Positions 19,074-29,426 of a DNA stretch of 64,000 bases are shown here, one piece after another; the first letter of the stretch is position 1, and every line of letters starts with the position of its first letter. The stretch is from Cohnella sp. SGD-V74. Its GTDB lineage: Bacteria; Bacillota; Bacilli; Paenibacillales; Paenibacillaceae. The stretch spans positions 62,001 to 126,000 of the forward strand of contig NZ_PVYW01000016.1 of assembly GCF_003001675.1 (NCBI RefSeq), in the 5' to 3' direction. The position numbers and the translations under genes are program-made. Below the pieces are notes generated by a model, which saw nothing but the letters and a program-made list of their open reading frames with translations, had not been told where the DNA came from and did not search any database.

Positions 19074-19077
<4 letters not shown>
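17026..19077 (+). CDS. Cache-HAMP-PAS sensor histidine kinase
   Basis: 683 residues from ATG 17026 (a GTG at 17011 is also open). Membrane segment at the N-terminus, Cache-type extracytoplasmic sensor (AIPVFYDDRRFLGVLVAELS), second membrane segment (SFLGIFGLIVCLVLFGG), HAMP, PAS (IEGIPYALITLNAMGEVTRV), HisKA with His471 in AGIAHELKNPL, and HATPase (VFLNLLVNSMEAMPQGG, GNGLGLSIARDIMKEHGG). The layout matches KinB/NtrB/AtoS-type kinases. Its stop overlaps the GTG of the response regulator and the binding protein gene comes next, so the three are one unit. The proposed signal is a quaternary amine, inferred from that binding protein and the later importer genes. Confidence 0.9.
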
Positions 19078-20344
<1,267 letters not shown>

Positions 20345-20348
<4 letters not shown>

Positions 20349-21277
20349 AGAAGCTGCCGCTTGCGGCGCTCGCGCTGCTGCTGCTCTTGTCCGCATGCCG
20401 GGGAGAGGACGGCGGTTCGGCGGTTCGGCCGACGGACTCCGCGTTGCCCGCGGGGGAGATCACGATCGGTTCCAAGTCGCTGACCGAGCAATATTTGCTC
20501 ATGAAGATGAGCGCGCTTCTGCTCAAGGATCAAGGCTTCAGGGTGAACGAGATGGTGTTCCTGGACAGCCCCGCCGTCCGTTCCGCCATGGAAGCCGGCG
20601 TAGCCGATCTGTACTGGGAGTACACGACGACGGCCAGAATTTATTATCACAAACAGTCTCCTCTGTATGAACCGGAAGAGGCCTACCGCGAGGTGGCGAA
20701 AACCGATGCGGACCGCGGCATCGTCTGGCTGTCCAAGAGCACGTTCAACAGCAGCTGGGCGCTGCTGATGCGCAAGGATATTTCCGAGCAATTGCACATC
20801 TACCGGATCAGCGATCTGTCGAAGTATATACGTACCCGGAACACGAAGATGAAGTTCGCGACGAACGGCGAGTATTTGACGCGCGAGGACGGCCTCGACA
20901 GGCTGAAAAAAATCTACGACTTCGAGCTGCCCGCCGAGCAGGTCGTGGCGATCGAATCCGATCTGCTCTCGCAGACGGTGAAGGACGGGCGCGCCGACGT
21001 GGCCGTCGGCATGGCTTCCGATCCGCGCATCAAGAAGAACGATCTCGTGCTGCTGGAGGACGATCGCAAAGTTTTCCCGCCCTACGACGCGGCTCCCGTC
21101 ATTCTGGAGGATACGCTGCGGCGCTATCCGGAGATCGGCGAGACGCTGAACCGGCTCGCTCCGTTCATTACGAACGAGAACATGCTCGACCTGATGTATC
21201 AGGTCGATATTTTGCAGAAGGACATTACGAAGACGTCTCGCGATTTTCTGGTGAAGCACAAGCTTTTGGAGCCGTGA
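20345..21277 (+). CDS. orphan ProX/OpuAC-type substrate-binding lipoprotein
   Basis: 310 residues with lipobox LLSAC. The mature protein starts EITIGSKSLTEQYLLMKM and contains DLYWEYTTTARIYY, the counterpart of the DIYPEYTGT element of OpuC-type betaine/choline/carnitine binders but with changed residues. Its ATG overlaps the regulator's stop and no permease follows. It is therefore more likely a sensing partner of the kinase than a transport subunit, though it might also feed the importer encoded at 25710-30380. The ligand is inferred to be a quaternary amine. A strong terminator closes the operon. Confidence 0.82.
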
Positions 21278-21288
21278 TCGGTTGAGAT

Positions 21289-21333
21289 GGAGCTGCCCGC
21301 AAGCGACTTGCGGGGCGGCTCCTCTTTCTTTTT
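21289..21333 (+). terminator. rho-independent terminator
   Basis: GGAGCTGCCCGCAAG pairs with CTTGCGGGGCGGCTCC around CGA and is followed by TCTTTCTTTTT. It ends the kinase-regulator-binding protein operon. Confidence 0.92.
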
Positions 21334-21436
21334 ATAGACGGACAACGCATCGCTCTCGAAGGGAGAAGGTGCTTTTTTGTGCTGCGCGCTCCGGTCTTTG
21401 ATCATTCAGCAGTACGTCTTCTTCGAAAAAATAGGA

Positions 21437-21465
21437 TTGACATCAGATTAGCAGGAAGACATAAT
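21437..21465 (+). promoter_or_regulatory. strong sigma-A promoter upstream of the GH29 gene
   Basis: Consensus TTGACA (21437-21442), exactly 17 bp, then CATAAT (21460-21465). Transcription from here would give a leader of about 340 nt before the GH29 start. The leader is AT-rich at first and holds no recognisable gene; the only structure I can name in it is the cre-like site at 21602. Confidence 0.65.
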
Positions 21466-21601
21466 AAAACCATATTATCACATACATAAATTTATTATTC
21501 ATATATATGAATTTAATTGAAAGAGAGACAGAGACTGTCGGTAACGAGCCGTGTTGGATAGAAGTGCCGCTCGGTCGATTGACAATCCGATATCGTTGAA
21601 T

Positions 21602-21615
21602 TGTAATCGCTTTCA
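21602..21615 (+). promoter_or_regulatory. cre-like catabolite-repression site
   Basis: TGTAATCGCTTTCA matches the CcpA cre consensus TGWAARCGYTWWCA at 13 of 14 positions and lies in the longer palindrome AATTGTAATCGCTTTCAATT. It is inside the leader, about 130 bp after the promoter, where CcpA would act as a roadblock. A LacI-family repressor could also bind. Confidence 0.6.
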
Positions 21616-21812
21616 ATTTGTGGTTATTCCGGGGAAACGGCAGGAAGCCCGACTTCGGCAGTTCTTGATATCCCGGAAGGGAGGTGAGCGCGCGGAGCAG
21701 TCGAATAGCCGGGAGGGTATGCCTCTGTCGGTTGCATAACGTGCGTCGGCTGCGGCGATCGAACAGCATGCGAACAGGTTTGTCACATTAAACGAACTTG
21801 GAGGTAATGTTG

Positions 21813-24392
21813 ATGAGAGCTGCAAGAAGTTTGGGCAGGAAATTATGCATCGTTGCGATTTCGTGTTTGATGGCGGGAAGTTTGGTCTTATACGGCGGGG
21901 CGCCGCTGCATGCGAACAGCGGAGGCACGCAGTCGCAGGGGACGGCGAACGCGGCCGTTCCAGCCGCGCGGATTGTGCAGGCGCACGAATGGAGCGCGAA
22001 ATCCGGCGGCGTATCGGTTGAGAACGGCGTTGCCCCGGACGATACGTCAGTCGCGAACATCGCCTCGGGCGATTGGCTGAAGTACGAAGATATCGATTTC
22101 GGCGATGGCAGCTACGATACATTCATGGCGACGCTCTCGTCGGACGAATCGGGCAAGTCGATGGAAATCCGTCTGGATTCCCAGACGGGCACTTTGATCG
22201 GCACGCTGCAAATTCAGCAGACGACCAACAGGAGCATCTTCAAGGAGCAGTACGCCGCCATTTCCTCGGTTGTCGGAGTTCATGACGTCTATCTCGTATT
22301 TCCGGATGCGGTCGCAGCCAGCGTCAACTGGTTCGTGCTGGGTCAAGACTCGACAAGCGAGACGGAGCAGGAGAAACGGGCGAGAATGCAATGGTTTAAG
22401 GATGCCCGGTTCGGCAATTTTCCGGTCTGGGGTCCGTATTCCGTTCTCGGCAGCGAGTACAACGGGATTCGCGGCGGCGAGTGGATCATGAACATCGCGA
22501 AAATACCGAAGGCCGAATATATCGAAGCAGCCGCCCGCCCGCTTAGCGAAGGGCTGAACGCCTCGACCTTCGACGCCGCCGATTGGGTGTCGCTGGCCAA
22601 GCAGGCTGGACAGAAATATATGGTGGTTACATCGAAATTCCATGACGGATTCAGCATGTTCGAGACGAATGTCACCGATTTCAAAGGCTATGACATCGTA
22701 TCGCTTGGTCAATCCGGCCGTGATCCGATTCAGGAATTGGCCGAAGAGAGTCGCCAGCAAGGGATTAAGTTCGGCGTCTATTACTCGATTCTGGATTGGG
22801 CCAATCCGAACGCTGACGGATTCGTACACGATACGGACCCGACACTAACGCCTAATCGCGCGTTGTATATCACTCAGATGAAAGAGCAGCTGCGTGAGCT
22901 GATCGAAAATTACGATGTCGACCTGATCTGGTTCGACGGCGGGTGGTACAGCTGGTTGTCCCCGGAGATCGGCGCTGACATTTACCGTTATCTGAGGACG
23001 CTGAAGCACGATATAATCGTCAACAATCGTCTGGGGCACGGCAACGGAGACTATGGCACGCCTGAACAGAACATTCCGACGGTCGGCTCGTCCAATCCGT
23101 GGGAAACCTGCATGACCATCAACGGAGTATGGGGATATGCCCCTTACGATACGAACTGGAAAACACCGCAAGAACTGATGGTCAACTTGACGAACATCGC
23201 TTCGAAAGGCGGCAATTTCCTGCTCAGCGTGGGGCCCAAAGGAGACGGCACCATTCCGCAGGAAAGCATAGACCGACTGCTGGCTATGGGAGATTGGCTG
23301 GAGGAGTACGGAGACAGCATCTATAGCACCGACAAGAACATGCTGCTGGAAGATACGGAGGCGGGAACAAGCACGACAGGAACGGACAAGGTGTATGTCC
23401 ATCTGGCGAATTGGCCTGCAAATCAGCAATTGGCGATTCCCCAATTGAGCAATACTATTAACGATATTTACCTGATGAACGATCCGGGAACGACGTTGAG
23501 TTACCGCAACGAGAACGGGAGGACGATCATTACGCTGCCGGCCGTCGCGCCCGACCCGTATGTTTCGGTCGTCGTGATTGACGTTGTCGGCGAGCCGATG
23601 CTGTATCCTTACGAGAATCTGGCGCAGAACAAGCCGACGAATGCGAGCTCCACGTGGTACAATTCTCCGGAATACAGCGCGGCCAAAGCGGTGGACGGCA
23701 ATCCCGAGACCAGATGGGCGAGCGGTCCCAATACGACGAGCGCTTGGCTCGAGGTGGATTTCGGCAGCCAGGTCGTCTTCAACAAAGTGAAGATCAGCGA
23801 GTTCAGCCAGAGAGTGACCGCATACACCATTCAATATTGGAACGGCAGCGCATGGCTGGACGTTCATACGGGCACAACGATCGGTTCCTCCAAAGTCGCG
23901 GAGTTCGATCCGGTCGTCGGCTCTAAGGCAAGATTGAATTTGCTGTCGGCCACCGATGTGCCGTCGATCTACGAATTCGGTCTCTACAATACGTTGACCG
24001 ATCATGCGCGAAGCAAGCCGGCTGCCGCAAGCGCGACTTGGTACGACAACCCGACATACGGTGCGGATAAAGCGGTGGACGGCGATCCGGCCACCCGATG
24101 GGGGGGAGTGAACAATTCCGCCGCCGCATGGCTGGAAGTCGATCTTGGCGAAGCTGTGACGTTTAATCACGTCGAAATTCGGGAATTCTACACGTCGGCC
24201 CCGCGCATCTCGGGCTTCACCGTACAGTACTGGGACGGCAACGGCTGGGAGGATGCCTACACGGGCACGACGATCGGCACGGTCAAGCTCGCCAAATTCG
24301 ATTCGGTGACCGGATCGAAGGTGCGGCTGAACATGACGATCAGCGGTTCGGATGCGCCGACGCTCTACTCCTTCAGCGTATACAACGCCTAA
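21813..24392 (+). CDS. secreted GH29 alpha-L-fucosidase-like enzyme, CBM6-GH29-CBM32-CBM32
   Basis: 859 residues. A Sec signal peptide ends near residue 35. Then a CBM6-like domain (GDWLKYEDIDFGDGSYDTF, GVHDVYLVFPDA), the GH29 barrel with predicted nucleophile Asp375 in VDLIWFDGGW and TSKFHDGFSMF, then two F5/8 type C (CBM32) domains starting NLAQNKPTNASSTWY and HARSKPAAASATWY. Val205 in FGNFPVWGPYSV stands where GH29 enzymes normally have the fucose-binding His of HWG, so activity on fucosides is less certain. Start: GGAGG (21800-21804) eight bases before ATG 21813. It is a single-gene unit with its own terminator. Confidence 0.88.
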   Translation: MRAARSLGRKLCIVAISCLMAGSLVLYGGAPLHANSGGTQSQGTANAAVPAARIVQAHEWSAKSGGVSVENGVAPDDTSVANIASGDWLKYEDIDFGDGSYDTFMATLSSDESGKSMEIRLDSQTGTLIGTLQIQQTTNRSIFKEQYAAISSVVGVHDVYLVFPDAVAASVNWFVLGQDSTSETEQEKRARMQWFKDARFGNFPVWGPYSVLGSEYNGIRGGEWIMNIAKIPKAEYIEAAARPLSEGLNASTFDAADWVSLAKQAGQKYMVVTSKFHDGFSMFETNVTDFKGYDIVSLGQSGRDPIQELAEESRQQGIKFGVYYSILDWANPNADGFVHDTDPTLTPNRALYITQMKEQLRELIENYDVDLIWFDGGWYSWLSPEIGADIYRYLRTLKHDIIVNNRLGHGNGDYGTPEQNIPTVGSSNPWETCMTINGVWGYAPYDTNWKTPQELMVNLTNIASKGGNFLLSVGPKGDGTIPQESIDRLLAMGDWLEEYGDSIYSTDKNMLLEDTEAGTSTTGTDKVYVHLANWPANQQLAIPQLSNTINDIYLMNDPGTTLSYRNENGRTIITLPAVAPDPYVSVVVIDVVGEPMLYPYENLAQNKPTNASSTWYNSPEYSAAKAVDGNPETRWASGPNTTSAWLEVDFGSQVVFNKVKISEFSQRVTAYTIQYWNGSAWLDVHTGTTIGSSKVAEFDPVVGSKARLNLLSATDVPSIYEFGLYNTLTDHARSKPAAASATWYDNPTYGADKAVDGDPATRWGGVNNSAAAWLEVDLGEAVTFNHVEIREFYTSAPRISGFTVQYWDGNGWEDAYTGTTIGTVKLAKFDSVTGSKVRLNMTISGSDAPTLYSFSVYNA

Positions 24393-24440
24393 ATTGCAGC
24401 AGGCTGGATGACATCCTCGATAAAGCCGTATTACCATATG

Positions 24441-24480
24441 AATGCGCTTTCGCATACCCTTGCGATTGCGCATTTTTTTT
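24441..24480 (+). terminator. rho-independent terminator
   Basis: AATGCGC pairs with GCGCATT, with CGCA/TGCG nested inside, followed by a run of eight T. Confidence 0.9.
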
Positions 24481-24500
24481 ACACCTTTTTGCCTAATGTT

Positions 24501-24545
24501 TGTGCAGCGGACCGTCTGTGCAGGCTGTCACGGAATGTTCATAAT
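24501..24545 (+). promoter_or_regulatory. direct repeats next to a -10 box before the catabolic cluster
   Basis: TGTGCAG occurs at 24501-24507 and 24517-24523, period 16 bp, followed by CATAAT at 24540-24545. The -35 region is poor and overlaps the second repeat, as at activator-dependent promoters. A possible site for the NtrC-like regulator; inference only. Confidence 0.3.
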
Positions 24546-24576
24546 GAAGCTCGTAAGCTGACAGCGAGGTGACGAG

Positions 24577-25713
24577 ATGAAAATTACCGCGATCGAAATC
24601 AAGCATTATTTACTGCCGCTCGACCCTCCGTTCAAGGCGGCATGGGACCCGAACCCCCGCAGGAAATTCGCCTCGACGGTCGTGCAGGTTCACACGGACG
24701 AAGGCGTGACGGGCATCGGCTCGGGCGACCTGATGACGGGCTTCGAAGGGCATGAGCAGCTGTTCATCGGCCAAGACCCGTTCGCGATCGAACGGCATTC
24801 GCAAGTGATCGACAACATCGACTTCCATTACGGAAGATGCTGGCCGCTGGACTTGGCGCTGTGGGACCTGATGGGCAAAGCGACCGGCCAGCCGACCTAC
24901 AAGCTGCTTGGAGCCCGCAATGATCGCATTCTTGCATACGCTTCCACAGGCGAGATGGTGACGCCGGAAGTGCGGGCCGAGCGGGCGCAGCAGCTGCTCG
25001 AGCAAGGCTTCAAGGCGATGAAGATCCGGTTCCACCACAAGGACGTGCGTGACGATATCCGCGTCGTCGAAGCGGTTCGCAAGGCGATCGGAGACAAGCT
25101 CGACATTATGGTCGACGCCAACCAAGGCTGGAAAATGCCGTGGGACACGGAGCCGACCTGGGATCTCAAGAAGGCGTATCAAGTCGCCAAGGAGCTGGAG
25201 CAGCTCGGCGTATTCTGGCTGGAGGAGCCGCTGCCGAGCCACGATTTCCACGGACTGGCTCAGCTTCGTCAGATGGTCGGAGGCATCCGCATCGCCGGCG
25301 GGGAGATGAACCGCCGGATGCACGACTTCCGCGAGATGAACTTCCTCGGCTCGCTCGACGTATACCAGCCGGACGTCGCGCTGACCGGCGGCATCACGCA
25401 GGTGCGCAAAATCGCCGACATGGTGCAGGCGAGCGGCGCGTGGTTCAGCCCGCATACGTGGACGAACGGCATCGGCGTCATGGCGAACCTTCATCTGGCC
25501 GCGGCGGTCAGCCACTGTCCGTATCTGGAGCTGCCGTACGATCCGCCGTCGTGGACGCCGGAGCGTCGGGACTTCATTCAGCGGGATAAACTGAACATCG
25601 ATTCCGACGGGTATCTGCACTTGCCTCAGGCTCCCGGACTCGGCGTCGAACTGGACCTGGAGGCCGTCGAACGCTACGCCTATAGCAAGGTGTACGTAGG
25701 TGAGTCGACATGA
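24577..25713 (+). CDS. mandelate racemase/muconate lactonizing enzyme family protein
   Basis: 378-residue enolase-superfamily enzyme with an N-terminal capping domain and a barrel. Metal ligands are in VDANQGW, FWLEEPLPS and IAGGEMN. The probable general base is His in FSPHTWTNGIG, as in the mandelate racemase subgroup. The other catalytic strand reads FKAMKIRF, so KxK is replaced by K-I-R. The reaction is not identifiable; families near this one include sugar-acid dehydratases and betaine epimerases such as HpbD. It is the first gene of the cluster and its stop overlaps the first permease gene, tying it to the imported compound. Confidence 0.85.
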   Translation: MKITAIEIKHYLLPLDPPFKAAWDPNPRRKFASTVVQVHTDEGVTGIGSGDLMTGFEGHEQLFIGQDPFAIERHSQVIDNIDFHYGRCWPLDLALWDLMGKATGQPTYKLLGARNDRILAYASTGEMVTPEVRAERAQQLLEQGFKAMKIRFHHKDVRDDIRVVEAVRKAIGDKLDIMVDANQGWKMPWDTEPTWDLKKAYQVAKELEQLGVFWLEEPLPSHDFHGLAQLRQMVGGIRIAGGEMNRRMHDFREMNFLGSLDVYQPDVALTGGITQVRKIADMVQASGAWFSPHTWTNGIGVMANLHLAAAVSHCPYLELPYDPPSWTPERRDFIQRDKLNIDSDGYLHLPQAPGLGVELDLEAVERYAYSKVYVGEST

Positions 25714-26330
25714 GTTACCTGTTCAAAAATCCCGACAAGGTGATGCCGTTTTTCTGGGAGCATCTGTCGCTGACTTTCAGCGCATTGCTGATCGCCCTCT
25801 GCATCGCTTTGCCGCTCGGCTTCCTGATCGCCAAATATCAGAGGCTGCAGGCTCCGGTTACGAGCGTGCTCGGCATCATCTATACGATCCCCAGCATGGC
25901 GCTGTACGCGGCGCTGATCCCCTATACGGGGCTCGGCGTCACGACGGCGACGATCGGGCTCGTCGCCTACGCGCAGATGATTCTCGTGCGCAACGTCGTC
26001 GCGGCGATCAAGGGCATCGATCCGATGATGATCGAAGCGGCGAAGGGGATGGGGATGAGCAAGGCGCAAATCATTTTCAAGATCGAAGTTCCGCTGGCCG
26101 TGCCGGTCGTCATCGCCGGCATCCGGGTCGCGACCGTCTCGATCATCTCGATCGGAACGGTAGCCGCCTGGATCGGCGCGGGCGGACTCGGCCGATTGAT
26201 CTTCCAAGGCTTGAACCACGATCACACCGGGAAAATCATTGCCGGAACGGTGACCATCGCGATTCTGGCGATCGGGGCAGACCTGCTGTTCCGCGTCCTT
26301 GAAAAAATCCTCAGCCCGAGAACGAACTAA
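25710..26330 (+). CDS. OpuC/ProW-type quaternary-amine ABC permease
   Basis: 206 residues, about five membrane segments, with the EAA loop MIEAAKGMGMSKAQIIFKIE and the OpuBB/OpuCB-type opening FWEHLSLTFSALLIALCIAL. The ATG overlaps the stop of the enolase-superfamily gene. With the second permease, binding lipoprotein and CBS-type ATPase encoded at 26345, 27028 and 29427 it makes a complete betaine/choline/carnitine-family importer. Ligand unknown. Confidence 0.9.
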   Translation: MSYLFKNPDKVMPFFWEHLSLTFSALLIALCIALPLGFLIAKYQRLQAPVTSVLGIIYTIPSMALYAALIPYTGLGVTTATIGLVAYAQMILVRNVVAAIKGIDPMMIEAAKGMGMSKAQIIFKIEVPLAVPVVIAGIRVATVSIISIGTVAAWIGAGGLGRLIFQGLNHDHTGKIIAGTVTIAILAIGADLLFRVLEKILSPRTN

Positions 26331-26344
26331 CGGAGGTGTGAACC

Positions 26345-26983
26345 GTGAAAGTCCTGGATCAAATACGGGAGTACTTCGAGGGGAACGCCCCGGTATTCTT
26401 CGCCAATATGAAAACGCACGTCTGGCTCAGCTCCTTCTCGATGATCGCGGCGATGCTGATCTGCATTCCGCTCGGCATCTGGATTTCGAGGAAGCTGCAT
26501 ATCGCCAACTACGTCATCAACGCCGTCAACATTTTTCGAGTCATCCCGAGTCTGGCCGTCCTGGCGCTGATGATGCCGCTGCTCGGCGTCGGATTCGCTC
26601 CGGCCGCCATGGCGTTGACGCTGCTCGCCGGTCCGCCGATCCTAATCAACACGTACGTCGCTTTCCGGGAAATCAATCCCGCCATCAAGGAAGCCGCGAA
26701 GGGGATGGGCATGACGCCGATGCAGACGATTCTCAAAGTTGAGCTTCCGCTCGCGCTCCCGGTCATGCTGGCCGGCATCCGCACCGCATCGGTCGAGATC
26801 ATCGCCAGCGCGACGCTGGCTGTGCTCATCGGAGGCGGCGGACTGGGCAGCTACATTATTAACGGGGTCAGCATGATGTCGAAGAGCTATTTGCTCATCG
26901 GAGCCATACCCGTGGCCTTGCTCGCGATTCTGAGCGAGATCGTGTTCAGCTTTTTACAACGCAAAACCAATTATTCGCATTAG
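26345..26983 (+). CDS. OpuC/ProW-type quaternary-amine ABC permease (second)
   Basis: 212 residues with EAA loop IKEAAKGMGMTPMQTILKVE and the ending IGAIPVALLAILSEIVFSFL. It starts with GTG after GGAGGTGTG, 14 bp behind the first permease gene. The two permeases are close paralogues, as in OpuCB/OpuCD. Confidence 0.9.
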   Translation: MKVLDQIREYFEGNAPVFFANMKTHVWLSSFSMIAAMLICIPLGIWISRKLHIANYVINAVNIFRVIPSLAVLALMMPLLGVGFAPAAMALTLLAGPPILINTYVAFREINPAIKEAAKGMGMTPMQTILKVELPLALPVMLAGIRTASVEIIASATLAVLIGGGGLGSYIINGVSMMSKSYLLIGAIPVALLAILSEIVFSFLQRKTNYSH

Positions 26984-27003
26984 GGCGTGTATGGATACAC
27001 GCC
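26984..27003 (+). other. intercistronic stem-loop
   Basis: GGCGTGTAT-GG-ATACACGCC is a perfect 9-bp stem in the gap between permease and binding protein genes, with no T-tract. Such hairpins often set a higher level for the binding protein by mRNA processing or 3'-end protection. Confidence 0.6.
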
Positions 27004-27027
27004 TTAGAAAAAGGGAGAGGTTATTCG

Positions 27028-27951
27028 ATGAAAAAACGTTCCTGGTTGTCCCTGCTCGCGATTACGGCTCTGGCTGCGGCGCTGACGGCTTGCGGAGGAA
27101 GCAAAGACGGCGGCAAATCCGATCTGACGATTACGGTCGGCTCCAAGGATAATACCGAGAATCACCTGATCGGCGAAATGTATGCGCTTATTCTGGAAGA
27201 CATCGGCATCAAAGTCAAACGCCAGCTCAGCCTGGGCGGCACCGCTCCGACGTTCGAAGCGCTCAAGAAGGGCGATCTCGACATTTACCCGGAATACACC
27301 GGCACCGGCCTTGGCGTCATGCTGGAGGAGAAAGAGCCGGAGAAGGATTCGGCGAAAGCGCTCGAGAGAGTTCGCGAAGGCTTTAAGCAATGGAACATGG
27401 AATGGCTGGACCCGGCTTCAGAGAATGCGACTTACGGGTTCGCGATGAAGCAGGAAACGGCGGACAAATACGGCATCAAGACGTATACGGATCTCGCCAA
27501 GCACAGTCAAGATCTCGTGCTGTCCTATCCGCAGGAATTCGACGTTCGCGAAGACGGACTGCCGGGCTTGCAGAAAGTATTCGCCGACCAAGGCGGCTTC
27601 AAATTCAAGAAGCAGTTCCAGATCGACTACAGCCTGCGCTACAAGCCGCTGGAAAACAACGAGTCCGACGTCACCGTATCGGTCGGAACCGACGGCCAGA
27701 TCGCCGGCATGGGGCTGCAATTGCTGCAGGACGACGTAGGCTTCTTCCCGGTCTACAACGTCGCTCCGCTCATCCGCAAGGAGAAGCTGGACGCCGAGCC
27801 CAAGATCAAGGAGCGTCTGAACGCGTTGGCTCCGCTGCTCACCGATCCGGCCGTGCAGGAGATGAACTGGAAGGTCGACGGTCCGGAAAAAGCGGAAATC
27901 GAAGACGTGGCCAAGCAATTCCTCATCGACAACAAACTAATTGCGCAGTAA
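27028..27951 (+). CDS. OpuCC/ProX-type glycine betaine/choline/carnitine-binding lipoprotein
   Basis: 307 residues with lipobox LTAC and mature start LTITVGSKDNTENHLIGEM. The conserved LDIYPEYTGTGLGVML element supplies ligand-cage aromatics in OpuCC-type proteins, and DVTVSVGTDGQI follows later. It delivers the ligand to the two permeases encoded just upstream. The related ergothioneine binder EgtU shares this fold, so osmolytes are not the only candidates. The catabolic genes around it argue for use as carbon or nitrogen source rather than osmoprotection. Confidence 0.9.
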   Translation: MKKRSWLSLLAITALAAALTACGGSKDGGKSDLTITVGSKDNTENHLIGEMYALILEDIGIKVKRQLSLGGTAPTFEALKKGDLDIYPEYTGTGLGVMLEEKEPEKDSAKALERVREGFKQWNMEWLDPASENATYGFAMKQETADKYGIKTYTDLAKHSQDLVLSYPQEFDVREDGLPGLQKVFADQGGFKFKKQFQIDYSLRYKPLENNESDVTVSVGTDGQIAGMGLQLLQDDVGFFPVYNVAPLIRKEKLDAEPKIKERLNALAPLLTDPAVQEMNWKVDGPEKAEIEDVAKQFLIDNKLIAQ

Positions 27952-27964
27952 GGCGGAGGCACCT

Positions 27965-29407
27965 ATGACAGAGATGAGAACCCAGTTGTTTATTAACGGT
28001 ACTTGGACCGAGGCTCGTTCGAGCCTTCGGTCCGCTCTTTTCAACCCGGCGACGGGAGAGCAGATCGCCACCGTGCCGGTCGGCGGGACGGAGGATGCCC
28101 GCGCGGCAATCGAGGCGGCCTACGCGGCCTTCCCTGGTTGGTCCCGGACGGCTGCCGAGGAGCGTTCGGTCATCCTGCGCCGCATCTACGACCTGATCGT
28201 GGCGAACGCCGACCGCCTGGCGGAAATTATGACGCTGGAGCAGGGCAAGCCGGTGAAGGAAGCCAAGGGCGAGGTGCTGTGGGGCGCCGATTTCTTCCTC
28301 TGGTATTCGGAGGAGGCGAAGCGGATCAACGGCGAGATTATCCCGTCGTCCCGCCCGACGCAGCGCATTCTCGTGCAGCGTCAGCCGATCGGCGTCGTTG
28401 CGGCAATTACGCCGTGGAACTTCCCGTCGTCGATGATTACGCGCAAGGTCGCTCCGGCGCTTGCGGCGGGCTGCACCGTCGTCGTCAAGCCGGCTCCGGA
28501 GACGCCGCTGTCGGCGATCGCTTTGTTCGAGATTTTCGAGCAAGCGGGGCTCCCGGCGGGCGTCGCGAACATTGTCGTCGGGGACGCGCAGCAGATCGGC
28601 CGGGAGTTTCTCGACAACGACAAGGTGCGCAAGATCAGCTTTACCGGCTCGACGCCGGTCGGCAAGTTTCTGCTGGAGCAATCGGCGAAGCAGGTGAAGA
28701 AAGTATCGCTCGAGTTGGGCGGTCATGCGCCGTTTATCGTGTTCCCGGACGCCGATCTGGAAGCTGCGGCGGAAGGGCTGCTCTACAACAAGTTTCAAAA
28801 TAACGGTCAGACGTGCATTTGTGCGAACCGTATTTTCGTACATGAGACGATCGAAGCGGAGTTTACGGAGCTGTTCGCGAAGAAGCTGCGCGAGGTGACG
28901 GTTGGCAACGGCATGAGCGACGTCAACGTCGGTCCGCTCATTCACGAGCGGGCGCTGGCGAAGGTGGACGGCCATGTGCGGGACGCGCTGGCGAAGGGCG
29001 CCAAGCTCGTCGAGGGCGGCGCGCGGCTTGCAGGAGGCGAGTACGAGTCCGGCCATTACTACGCGCCGACGCTGCTGACCGGCGTCACGCCCGACATGGA
29101 CGTGTTCCGGGAGGAGACGTTCGGTCCGGTCGCTCCGTTCATTACGTTCCGTACCGAGGACGAGGTCGTGGCGATGGCCAACGATACGCCGTTCGGACTG
29201 GCATCCTACCTCTACACGCGCGACTTGGCGACAACGATGCGGGTAGCCGACCGGCTGGAGTACGGCATGGTCGGCATCAACGAATCCGCGCTCGGCTACG
29301 TGCAGGCGCCGTTCGGCGGCATCAAGCAGAGCGGCATGGGGCGCGAAGGCGGCCAGCGCGGCGTGGATGATTTCGTCGAGATCAAATATTTGAATTTGAA
29401 TTTTTAA
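27965..29407 (+). CDS. gabD: succinate-semialdehyde dehydrogenase-like aldehyde dehydrogenase (GabD type)
   Basis: 480 residues. The NAD(P)-binding region has ITPWNFPSSMITRKVAPALA, the general base lies in SLELGGHAPFIVF and the catalytic residue is Cys284 in NGQTCICANR. ALGYVQAPFGGIKQSGMGRE near the end is typical of GabD/DavD enzymes. It oxidises a semialdehyde, often succinic or glutaric semialdehyde, to the acid. It is embedded between the binding protein and ATPase genes, which suggests the imported compound yields a four- or five-carbon semialdehyde. Confidence 0.85.
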   Translation: MTEMRTQLFINGTWTEARSSLRSALFNPATGEQIATVPVGGTEDARAAIEAAYAAFPGWSRTAAEERSVILRRIYDLIVANADRLAEIMTLEQGKPVKEAKGEVLWGADFFLWYSEEAKRINGEIIPSSRPTQRILVQRQPIGVVAAITPWNFPSSMITRKVAPALAAGCTVVVKPAPETPLSAIALFEIFEQAGLPAGVANIVVGDAQQIGREFLDNDKVRKISFTGSTPVGKFLLEQSAKQVKKVSLELGGHAPFIVFPDADLEAAAEGLLYNKFQNNGQTCICANRIFVHETIEAEFTELFAKKLREVTVGNGMSDVNVGPLIHERALAKVDGHVRDALAKGAKLVEGGARLAGGEYESGHYYAPTLLTGVTPDMDVFREETFGPVAPFITFRTEDEVVAMANDTPFGLASYLYTRDLATTMRVADRLEYGMVGINESALGYVQAPFGGIKQSGMGREGGQRGVDDFVEIKYLNLNF

Positions 29408-29426
29408 TAGAAGGGGGCCACCCTGG

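Noticed and set aside
22845..24473. 542-codon minus-strand frame opposite the GH29 gene
   Set aside because: Shadow of the CBM32 and GH29 coding sequence; low-complexity R/H/V/D composition.
24481..24576. Sigma-54 promoter for the catabolic cluster
   Set aside because: No TGGCAC-N5-TTGCA-like element could be found, and the NtrC-like regulator lacks GAFTGA.
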